A program made the position numbers and the translations under genes. Positions 1 through 6,041 of a stretch of DNA of 8,784 nucleotides are shown piece after piece; positions within the stretch are counted from its first letter, which is position 1, and the number at the start of each line of letters is the position of its first letter. Origin of the DNA: Candidatus Dormiibacterota bacterium (lineage in GTDB: Bacteria > Chloroflexota > Dormibacteria > Aeolococcales > Aeolococcaceae); NCBI GenBank assembly GCA_003170875.1, contig PMYJ01000184.1, positions 1-8,784 of the forward strand. The letters run 5' to 3'. The notes beneath the pieces were generated by a model. The model made no database searches. It was not told where the DNA came from and worked only from the letters and a program-made list of their open reading frames with translations.

Positions 1-755
1 TTGGTGTCCTGGTACTCGTCCACCATCACGTGGTCGATGGCCCCGGCCACCGCCTCGCGGACGTCCGCGTGTTCGCGCAGCAGCCGCTCGGCGTAGAGGA
101 TGGTGTCGTCGTGGTCGAGGACGGCCCGCTCCATGAAGGTCGCCTCCAGACGCCGGTAGACCTCCGCGCACTCGCGGTGCCGGGTCAGCAGCTCGCGCTC
201 CAGGCTGGCCTCGGCCCCGGCGAGGCGGGATTCGGCCCAGTCCGCGTAGTCCTCGGGGGAGACCAGCTCCTGCTTGGCCTTCTCGATCACGTCGAGGATG
301 GCGTCGACGAGGTCGTGGGAGCGCAGCGGGTTGTAGAGAGTCGTCGGCCGCAGCTCGCCGAGGATGCCGTCGACCACCAGCCACCGCTCCGCCTCGTCGG
401 CGATCCGGAACGCCGGCGAGATCCCGAGCCGCCAGCCCCAGTGGCGCAGCACCCGCTGGGCGAAGGAGTGGTAGTTGAGGAGGGGCGGGTCCCCCTCGAA
501 GGGGCCGTGGGCGCGTTCCACCCGGTCGCGCATCTCGGTCGCGGCCTTGCGGGTGTAGGTGAGCACCAGCAGGCGCTCGGCGGGCGTGCCCTCGCGGATC
601 AGGCGGAGGAAGCGCTCGACGATGACCCGGGTCTTGCCCGAGCCGGGGCCCGCCAGCACCAGGCACGGCCCCTCGCCGTGCTCGACGGCGCGCAACTGCG
701 CCTCGTCCAGCTCCACGGGAGCGCCACCGGCCGCCTCCAGTGGGAAATCGAGCAT
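1..755 (-). CDS. UvrD/PcrA-type SF1A DNA helicase, N-terminal part (runs off the window)
   Basis: ATP-dependent 3'-5' DNA helicase family acting in repair or recombination. Reading the minus strand from an ATG at 755 gives 251 open codons to the window edge. SF1A motifs appear in order: the Q-motif region (LDEAQLRAVEH, Q20), Walker A (AGPGSGKT, residues 35-42), motif Ia (LVLTYTRKAATEM, 63-75), a YHSF segment near 95-98 (motif Ib region), and Walker B/motif II (DEYQDT, 246-251) at the very edge. Motifs III-VI and the C-terminus are missing, so UvrD/PcrA cannot be told from AddA- or AdnA-like relatives that end in a nuclease domain; no gene symbol is given. It is divergent from rpsU. No strong Shine-Dalgarno precedes the ATG. 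A TATCAT lies 6 nt upstream, which would suit a leaderless transcript, but no good -35 is visible. Confidence 0.93.
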   Translation of the reverse strand, partial: MLDFPLEAAGGAPVELDEAQLRAVEHGEGPCLVLAGPGSGKTRVIVERFLRLIREGTPAERLLVLTYTRKAATEMRDRVERAHGPFEGDPPLLNYHSFAQRVLRHWGWRLGISPAFRIADEAERWLVVDGILGELRPTTLYNPLRSHDLVDAILDVIEKAKQELVSPEDYADWAESRLAGAEASLERELLTRHRECAEVYRRLEATFMERAVLDHDDTILYAERLLREHADVREAVAGAIDHVMVDEYQDT

Positions 756-777
756 CCGCCGATGATACCTGATGCTT

Positions 778-791
778 CGTACATCTGTTTG
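778..791. promoter_or_regulatory. LexA/SOS-box-like site upstream of the helicase gene
   Basis: Read on the minus strand, the 14-mer CAAACAGATGTACG agrees at 12 of 14 positions with the Gram-positive SOS box CGAACRNRYGTTCG. The differences are G to A at position 2 and T to A at position 12. It ends 22 bp before the helicase start codon, where a repressor could block its promoter. UvrD-family helicases are SOS-controlled in some bacteria. Two mismatches in a short degenerate motif make chance a real alternative, and no lexA gene is visible here. Confidence 0.3.
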
Positions 792-803
792 CAGGCGCCA
801 GCC

Positions 804-828
804 CTCTAGCCGGAACGCCTGCTAGAGT
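804..828 (+). promoter_or_regulatory. Possible rpsU promoter -10 within a perfect inverted repeat
   Basis: CTCTAGC (804-810) and GCTAGAG (821-827) are perfect 7-bp inverted arms around a 10-nt spacer. The right arm overlaps TAGAGT (823-828), which fits the TANNNT -10 pattern of high-G+C bacteria and is preceded by TGC as in extended -10 promoters. No convincing -35 lies 16-18 bp upstream. The element sits about 140 bp before the rpsU start, so a transcript from here would carry a leader of roughly 130 nt. The arms could be an operator that hides the -10. Promoter and operator are both inferred from pattern alone. Confidence 0.33.
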
Positions 829-868
829 GGTGCCTCCGTTCGGCCAGGGCTGGAGCCCGCGGCGAGCG

Positions 869-945
869 CGGCGGCCGGGCCGCCGTGCCACCCGTCCCCT
901 CGGTGGACGAGCGGTGTCCGCATCAGTCAGGCCGCCGGTGGCGGC
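869..945 (+). promoter_or_regulatory. GC-rich leader of rpsU with alternative hairpins
   Basis: Two inverted repeats are visible: CGGCGGCC (869-876) with GGCCGCCG (878-885), and GCCGCC (931-936) with GGCGGC (940-945) around a GGT loop. The second hairpin ends 5 nt before the extended Shine-Dalgarno. GGCCGCC occurs twice (878-884 and 930-936), and both copies can pair with either GGCGGC-type strand, so mutually exclusive folds are possible. Ribosomal protein genes are often controlled through leader folds, but I recognise no named leader motif here, and such pairings arise easily in GC-rich DNA. Confidence 0.3.
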
Positions 946-949
946 GCCG

Positions 950-961
950 AGGAGGTGATCC
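950..961 (+). promoter_or_regulatory. Extended Shine-Dalgarno of rpsU
   Basis: AGGAGGTGATCC is complementary over 12 consecutive bases to the usual 3' end of bacterial 16S rRNA (GGATCACCTCCT). It ends 7 nt before the GTG at 969 and fixes that start. ybeY and pth in the same window have no comparable site, so the strength is gene-specific. The actual anti-Shine-Dalgarno of this organism is assumed, not seen. Confidence 0.85.
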
Positions 962-968
962 CCCAACC

Positions 969-1151
969 GTGTCGGAGGTCAAGGTCCGCGAAGGCGAGAC
1001 CTTCGAGAGCGCGCTTCGTCGTTTCAACAAGAAGATCAAGCAGAACGGCATCCTCTCGGAGGTCCGGCGCCGCGAGCACTACGAGAAGCCCTCGGTCCGC
1101 CGCAAGCGCAAGATGGTGGCCGCCCGGAAGCGCCGGGCGAAAGCCGGCTGA
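969..1151 (+). CDS. rpsU: 30S ribosomal protein bS21
   Basis: Small basic subunit protein that sits near the 16S rRNA 3' end and affects mRNA engagement at initiation. The 60-residue product has the family's usual length. Hallmarks are the N-terminal VKVREGETFESALRRF stretch (residues 4-19), the NKKIKQNGILSEVRRREHYEKPS core, and a Lys/Arg-rich tail (RRKRKMVAARKRRAKAG). The GTG at 969 was chosen because translation from it starts with the family's MSEVKV-like N-terminus and it follows a 12-nt Shine-Dalgarno. An upstream in-frame GTG at 885 would add 28 Pro/Arg-rich residues unlike any bS21. A hairpin terminator follows 20 nt after the stop. Its presence is taxonomically useful, since most Actinomycetota lack bS21. 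Confidence 0.97.
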   Translation: MSEVKVREGETFESALRRFNKKIKQNGILSEVRRREHYEKPSVRRKRKMVAARKRRAKAG

Positions 1152-1171
1152 CGCCGTCATCACCACCTTTC

Positions 1172-1200
1172 GGGCTCGCCAATGGCGAGCCCCTTTCTTT
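1172..1200 (+). terminator. Intrinsic terminator after rpsU
   Basis: GGGCTCGCC (1172-1180), loop AAT, GGCGAGCCC (1184-1192): a perfect 9-bp stem, followed by CTTTCTTT and then CTG. The T-tract is broken by a C, so termination may be incomplete. The hairpin ends only about 30 nt before the ybeY start, so it may act as a partial terminator that lowers expression of ybeY-pth-mfd relative to rpsU, or as a stabilising mRNA 3' end. Confidence 0.75.
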
Positions 1201-1221
1201 CTGCGCCACCATGAGTTCCCC

Positions 1222-1662
1222 ATGCGGGTGACCATCCACCGCTCGTCCACCCTCGACGCCGTGAGCCTGGCGCTGGTCCGCGACGGCGGGCTCGCCCCCC
1301 TGCTCCGCAGCAGCGGAGACCTCCTCGGCGTGCCCGCCCGCGCCGGTCTGGCGGTGCGGCTCACCGACGACGAGGAGCTGCACCGGCTCAACCGGGATCA
1401 CGCCGGGGTGGACGTCGCCACCGACGTCCTCGCCTTTCCGGGCGACGGGCGCGCATGGGTGGGCGATGTCGCGATCTCGGTCGAGAGGGCGCGCGCCCAG
1501 AACCCCGCGTGCCCCGCCGGCGAGCTTCGCCTGCTCGCCGTCCACGGCCTGCTCCACTGCCTCGGCCACGACCATGACGGCGCGGAGCGGGCGGCGGCGA
1601 TGACCGCCCAGACCCGGAGGCTGCTCCCCGGGCAGGACGTGCCCGACCTCGCACCGCATTGA
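1222..1662 (+). CDS. ybeY: Endoribonuclease YbeY (rRNA maturation factor)
   Basis: Single-strand-specific, zinc-dependent endoribonuclease needed for 16S rRNA 3' end maturation and 70S quality control. The 146-residue product is near the usual 150-155. The zinc site HGLLHCLGHDH supplies His108, His112 and His118 (H-x3-H-x5-H). The other conserved block, LNRDHAGVDVATDVLAFP, starts near residue 56, with Arg46 in the expected place upstream, and GDVAIS follows at 81-86. A His stands where many homologues have Tyr in LGYDH, a substitution that leaves the ligands intact. The ATG at 1222 is the natural start, although no clear Shine-Dalgarno precedes it; an ATG at 1211 is out of frame. The gene follows the rpsU terminator almost directly and lies 13 nt before pth, so it probably opens a ybeY-pth-mfd(-mazG) transcription unit. 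Confidence 0.95.
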   Translation: MRVTIHRSSTLDAVSLALVRDGGLAPLLRSSGDLLGVPARAGLAVRLTDDEELHRLNRDHAGVDVATDVLAFPGDGRAWVGDVAISVERARAQNPACPAGELRLLAVHGLLHCLGHDHDGAERAAAMTAQTRRLLPGQDVPDLAPH

Positions 1663-1675
1663 TGCCGCGAGAACC

Positions 1676-2287
1676 ATGGCGACCCTGATCATCGGCCTGG
1701 GCAATCCGGGGGGCGAGTACGCCCACACCCGGCATAACTGCGGGTGGATGGTCCTCGACGGGCTGGAGGGCCGGGGCCGGTTCGCCCGGGCCCGGCGGGA
1801 GGGCCCCGCCAAGGTGCGGGCCGGCAGCATCGACGGATTCGACGTCGTTCTCGCCCGTCCCACCACCTATATGAACCTGAGCGGGCGGGCCGGCACTCAC
1901 CTGGTCCGCGTCCTCGGCGTCCCGACCTCCGAAGTGGTCGTGGTCCACGACGACGTCGACCTCCCCTTCGGCCGCCTCCGTCTCCGCCGGGGCGGCTCGG
2001 CCGGAGGCAATCGAGGCGTGCGCTCGCTCATCGAGTCGTGGCAGACGCCGGACTTCATCCGGGTCCGGGTCGGGATCGGCCGGCCCGCCGCCGGCGAGGA
2101 CACCGTCGACCACGTCCTGGATCCCTTCACCCTCGCGGAGCGGCAGGCGCTGCCGGCCATCCTCGACCGCGCCGCCGACGCGGTGGCCGCCATCGTGCGC
2201 GAGGGCCTGGAGCGGGCCATGAACGAGTACAACCGTCCGCTCCCGCCCGGGCCGGACGGTGCGGAGGGGCCGGCACCCGGTGATTGA
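1676..2287 (+). CDS. pth: Peptidyl-tRNA hydrolase
   Basis: Cleaves the ester bond of peptidyl-tRNAs that drop off ribosomes, recycling the tRNA. The 203 residues compare with 194 in E. coli. The N-terminal IIGLGNPGGEYAHTRHN carries Asn10 and catalytic His20; PTTYMNLSG gives Met66-Asn67; VHDDVDLPFG gives Asp92 next to the active site. The conserved GGHGGHNG loop is altered to GGSAGGNRG (105-114), so the equivalents of E. coli His113 and Asn114 are Asn112 and Arg113. The catalytic His/Asp/Asn10 set is intact, so activity is expected. The C-terminus ends in a Pro/Gly-rich tail that overlaps the mfd start by 8 nt (GTG at 2280), suggesting translational coupling. No strong Shine-Dalgarno lies before the ATG at 1676. 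Confidence 0.96.
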   Translation: MATLIIGLGNPGGEYAHTRHNCGWMVLDGLEGRGRFARARREGPAKVRAGSIDGFDVVLARPTTYMNLSGRAGTHLVRVLGVPTSEVVVVHDDVDLPFGRLRLRRGGSAGGNRGVRSLIESWQTPDFIRVRVGIGRPAAGEDTVDHVLDPFTLAERQALPAILDRAADAVAAIVREGLERAMNEYNRPLPPGPDGAEGPAPGD

Positions 2288-5200
2288 GCCACCTGCCGGC
2301 GGCGCTCCCACGCTGGCCTCCCGCCTGGACGCCGTCGCCCCCCTGGCTGCGCTCGCCAACGGCTCCCTGCGCGTCCTCGGCGGGGTTCCCGCGGCCGCCG
2401 TCGGGCTGATCGCCTGGTGGGCCCGCCGGCGCGCCTCCGGGCACGTCCTGGTGATCGCCACCGACCCGGAGACCGTTTACGCCGACGCTCGCCTCTGGGG
2501 TGGCGAGGCGCGGCTGGGCCTCTGGCCGGCGGCGGACACCCCCGGATTCGACCGCATCCCCCCGTCCGAGGAGGTGATCCGCCGCCGGATCGCCACCCTC
2601 GCCCTGCTCCGTGACGGCGAACCGGCCCTGGTGGTCGCCTCCCCGGCCGGGCTGCTCCGCCCCACCCTCCCCGTCGGCGCGCTCGACGGTACCGGCGAGC
2701 TGGGCCGAGGCACCCGGATCGGCCGTGACGCGCTCATCGAGCGCCTCGTCCGCCTCGGGTACCGGCGGGTGACGGCGGTGACCTCTCCCGGCGAGATGGC
2801 CGTGCGCGGCGGCATCGTCGATGTCTTTGGCCTGGATCGGGGGCGCCCCTGGCGAGCGGAGTGGTTCGGCGACGAGGTCGACGAGATCCGGGCCTTCGAC
2901 GTCGATACCCAGACCTCGGTCGCCCGCCTGGAGAGGGTGCGGCTGCTGCCCGCCCGCGAGCTCGACCTGAGCCCCCCAGCGGTCCGCCGGGCCCAGGCTG
3001 CCGTCGCCGGCCTCGACATCGCCAGCTGCCGGCCGGAGGTCCGCGAGCAGTGGCAGCAGGACCTCGGCCAACTGGAGCTGGGCGTCTACGACGACGGCGT
3101 CGACCTCTTCGCCCCCTATCTCAACCAGGGCTCCAGCCTCTTTGACCACCTGGGGAAGGGGGCGCTGGTGCTGGTCGCCGGCGGAGTGGAACGGGCCCGG
3201 CGCGCGGCCGTCCGGCACCTCGAGGAGATCGAAGGCCTCCGTGAGCAGGAGGAGGCGCGGGGCGAGCTCCCCGCCGGTGCCCGCAGCGGCCTGCTCGAGG
3301 TGGGCGTCCTCGACGCCAATCTTGCCCGCGCCGTCGACCTGGTGCCCGGCGACACCGAGGGCACGGCGGGCGCTGCTGCGGCCGACCTCGGCTGGCGGGG
3401 CGCGGAACCCTACGCCGGCCGCTGGGACGCCTTCGCCGCGGCCCTCGGCCAGGAGCTGGCGGGGGGCGGCTGCTGCGTGGTCGTCTCGCGGCAGGAGGGG
3501 AGGGTCCAGGAGCTGACCGGCGACTCCGGGCTGGTGCCCACGATGGTCGACGACCCCGATGCCGCCACCCTCCCGGCCGCAGCCGGGGCGCTGCTCGTAG
3601 CCGCCGGCGAGGTGTCCTCGGGTTTTCGGATGCCCGGGCTGGGGATCGCCGTCTTCAGCGACCACGAGCTCTTCGGTGCCGTGAAGCGGCGCGGCTCCCC
3701 GCTAGCCCGCGGGGCGCGGCGCGCGGAGTCAACCTCTGCCCGAGGCGCCCGCCGGGCGGCCGCGGGGCGGGCGGCGGCACCGGGTTTCGTCCTCGAGTTC
3801 GCCCCCGGTGATCTCGTCGTCCACCGCGACCATGGCGTCGCCCGCTTCATCGAGATGCGCCGCGTCTCCGAGCAAGGGACCTCCGCGACCGGCGGACCGG
3901 CAGCCAGCGCCGACCGCGGCCCGGCAGCCGGAGCGGCCGAGAGCCCGGCGAGCGCCACCGAGCAGGAGTACATGCTCCTGGAGTACGCGGACGGCGACCG
4001 CCTCTTCGTCCCGGTCCAGCACCTGGACCGCATCGACCGCTATGTGGGGGGCTCCGACGCCCATCCCGCGCTCTCCCGCCTCGGCACCGGCGAGTGGGAG
4101 CGGACCAAGCGACGGGTGCGCGAGCGCACCGAGGCCGTCGCCCGCGAGCTGCTCAACCTCTACTCCCGCCGCGAGGCCGCATCCGGCCACGCCTTCTCCG
4201 TCGACTCCGACTGGCAGCGCGAGCTGGAGGGCTCCTTCCCGTTCGAGGAGACACCGGACCAGATGCTGGTGCTCGACGACATCAAGCGCGACATGGAGGC
4301 GTCCAGACCGATGGACCGGGTGGTCTGCGGCGACGTGGGATTCGGCAAGACCGAGCTCGCCCTGCGGGCGGCGTTCAAGGCGGTGGCCGAGGGACGCCAG
4401 GCGGCCGTGCTGGTGCCCACCACGGTGCTCTGCCAGCAACACTTCCTGACCTTCTCGGAGCGCCTCCGTCCCTTCCCGGTCATCGTTCATCAGCTCTCAC
4501 GCTTCTGCACCGAGGAGGAGCAGCGCGCGACCCTCCTCGGACTCAAGGCGGGGACCGTCGATATCGTGGTCGGCACCCACCGCCTGCTCCAGCGCGACGT
4601 CGAGTTTCGCAACCTCGGTCTCGTCATCATCGACGAGGAGCAGCGCTTCGGCGTTCTCCAGAAGGAGCGCTTCAAGGAGCTGCGCGTCGCCGTCGATGTG
4701 CTCTCGCTCTCCGCGACCCCGATACCGCGCACGCTGCACATGGCCCTCGCCGGCATCCGCGACCTCTCGGTCATCCAGACGCCTCCTGAGGAGCGCCAGC
4801 CGATCAAGACCTACGTCACCGCTCGCGAGGGTTCGCTCGTCCGCGAGGTGCTCACGCGTGAATTGGCGCGGGGCGGCCAGGTCTTCTTCGTTCACAACCG
4901 CGTGCAGTCCATCGACAGAGAGGCTCAATGGCTGCGTGAGCTGGTGCCCGAGGCGCGCGTCGCCGTCGCCCACGGGCAGATGCACGAGGACCTGCTGGCA
5001 TCGGTGATGCGCTCTTTCGTGGAGGGCGAGGTCGACGTGCTCGCCTGCACGACCATCATCGAGTCGGGGCTCGACATCCCCAACGCCAACACCATCGTCA
5101 TCGATGACGCCCACCGGCTGGGGCTGGCCCAGCTCTACCAGCTGAGGGGGCGGGTGGGCCGCGCCGGGCAGCGCGCCTATGCGTATCTCCTCTACCCGCC

Positions 5201-5954
5201 GGAGCGCACCCTCAGCGAGCGCGCCGACAAGCGCCTCGACGTCATCGGGGAGCTGCAGGACCTGGGGGCGGGATTCAAGCTGGCGATGCGTGACCTGGAG
5301 ATCCGCGGCGCCGGCAACCTGCTCGGAGAGGAGCAGCACGGCGAGATCGCGGCGGTCGGCCTCGAGATGTACAACCGGCTGCTGGAGCAGGCGGTGCGCT
5401 CGTTGCAGGGCAGGCCGATGGCGGAGCTGCCGGCCCAGGTGACGGTCTCGCTTCCTCAGGCAGCGTTCCTGCCCCCCGGCTACATCGCCGAGGAGCAGCT
5501 CCGGCTGCGCTGCTACCAGGACCTTGCCGCCTGCGTGACCGAATCCGAGCTGGAACGGAGGGCGCGGGGGCTCGCCGACCGCTTCGGGCCGATGCCGCCG
5601 GAGGCCGAGGCGCTCGTCTTCTCGCTGCGGGTCCGGCTGCTCGCCGTCGCCGCCGGGGCGCAGGCGGTCGAGACCTGGCGCGGCGAGGCGGGTCCCCGCC
5701 TCGCCCCCGGGGTCGCCGGTGCGCGCAGCGTATCGGGGCGGATAGGTGCGGTGATCCAGCTCCCCTCGGGCCATGGGCTCGACCTCGAGGTGGTGGCACG
5801 CCAGTTCCGGGCGTTCGTCGAGACCTCGCCGACCCGCATCTACTGCCTCCCGCCGCCGGGGCGGTCACCCGACGCGGAATGGGACGATGTGCTCCTGCGG
5901 GTGCTGCGGGAGTTGGGCCGGCTGACCCGGGCCCGCCAGCCCGTGCCCGCATGA
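2280..5954 (+). CDS. mfd: Transcription-repair coupling factor Mfd
   Basis: SF2 translocase that pushes stalled RNA polymerase off lesions and recruits UvrA. The product is 1224 residues (E. coli 1148; M. tuberculosis about 1234). Order: UvrB-like D1a/D2/D1b, with IPPSEEVIRRR near 95 and PGEMAVRGGIVDVF near 170; an Arg/Ala-rich linker (468-502); the CarD-like RNA polymerase-interacting domain from PGDLVVHRDHGVARF (509 on) to about 590; then the motor, with GDVGFGKT (684-691), DEEQRFG (785-791), SAT (811-813) and QLRGRVGR (954-961); the translocation motif RDLEIRGAGNLLGEEQHG from 1004; and a TRCF C-terminal domain at about 1060-1190. An Ala/Gly/Pro/Ser-rich insert (529-560) interrupts the polymerase-binding domain. 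GTG at 2280 was chosen because GGAGG (2263-2267) precedes it by 12 nt; an in-frame GTG at 2259 would add 7 residues. Confidence 0.97.
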   Translation: MIEPPAGGAPTLASRLDAVAPLAALANGSLRVLGGVPAAAVGLIAWWARRRASGHVLVIATDPETVYADARLWGGEARLGLWPAADTPGFDRIPPSEEVIRRRIATLALLRDGEPALVVASPAGLLRPTLPVGALDGTGELGRGTRIGRDALIERLVRLGYRRVTAVTSPGEMAVRGGIVDVFGLDRGRPWRAEWFGDEVDEIRAFDVDTQTSVARLERVRLLPARELDLSPPAVRRAQAAVAGLDIASCRPEVREQWQQDLGQLELGVYDDGVDLFAPYLNQGSSLFDHLGKGALVLVAGGVERARRAAVRHLEEIEGLREQEEARGELPAGARSGLLEVGVLDANLARAVDLVPGDTEGTAGAAAADLGWRGAEPYAGRWDAFAAALGQELAGGGCCVVVSRQEGRVQELTGDSGLVPTMVDDPDAATLPAAAGALLVAAGEVSSGFRMPGLGIAVFSDHELFGAVKRRGSPLARGARRAESTSARGARRAAAGRAAAPGFVLEFAPGDLVVHRDHGVARFIEMRRVSEQGTSATGGPAASADRGPAAGAAESPASATEQEYMLLEYADGDRLFVPVQHLDRIDRYVGGSDAHPALSRLGTGEWERTKRRVRERTEAVARELLNLYSRREAASGHAFSVDSDWQRELEGSFPFEETPDQMLVLDDIKRDMEASRPMDRVVCGDVGFGKTELALRAAFKAVAEGRQAAVLVPTTVLCQQHFLTFSERLRPFPVIVHQLSRFCTEEEQRATLLGLKAGTVDIVVGTHRLLQRDVEFRNLGLVIIDEEQRFGVLQKERFKELRVAVDVLSLSATPIPRTLHMALAGIRDLSVIQTPPEERQPIKTYVTAREGSLVREVLTRELARGGQVFFVHNRVQSIDREAQWLRELVPEARVAVAHGQMHEDLLASVMRSFVEGEVDVLACTTIIESGLDIPNANTIVIDDAHRLGLAQLYQLRGRVGRAGQRAYAYLLYPPERTLSERADKRLDVIGELQDLGAGFKLAMRDLEIRGAGNLLGEEQHGEIAAVGLEMYNRLLEQAVRSLQGRPMAELPAQVTVSLPQAAFLPPGYIAEEQLRLRCYQDLAACVTESELERRARGLADRFGPMPPEAEALVFSLRVRLLAVAAGAQAVETWRGEAGPRLAPGVAGARSVSGRIGAVIQLPSGHGLDLEVVARQFRAFVETSPTRIYCLPPPGRSPDAEWDDVLLRVLRELGRLTRARQPVPA

Positions 5955-6029
5955 CCAGGGGACGATCGACGGTGATGGGATCCACGGCGACGGATGGAGG
6001 GGGCCACCCCGATGCTCCCCCGGTCCACG

Positions 6030-6036
6030 AAGGAGG
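6030..6036 (+). promoter_or_regulatory. Shine-Dalgarno of mazG
   Basis: AAGGAGG ends 5 nt before the ATG at 6042 and decides that start over an in-frame ATG at 5994, which would add 16 residues with no family match. The remaining 5955-6029 gap after mfd shows no terminator or convincing promoter, so mazG is probably cotranscribed with mfd. Confidence 0.8.
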
Positions 6037-6041
6037 TTGCG

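Noticed and set aside
789..794. TTGCAG as the -35 for the TAGAGT -10 of rpsU.
   Set aside because: The spacing is 28 bp, too long for a sigma-70-type promoter.
30..809. A 259-codon plus-strand frame at the window start.
   Set aside because: It is antisense to the helicase, whose minus-strand frame has all the N-terminal SF1A motifs in order.
885..968. Upstream GTG start for rpsU at 885.
   Set aside because: It adds 28 Pro/Arg-rich residues not found in bS21 and lies upstream of the strong Shine-Dalgarno that serves the GTG at 969.
2127..5774. Long minus-strand open frames opposite mfd (for example 2127-3665 and 4497-5774).
   Set aside because: They lie fully antisense to Mfd, show no family motif, and long antisense frames are expected in high-G+C coding DNA.
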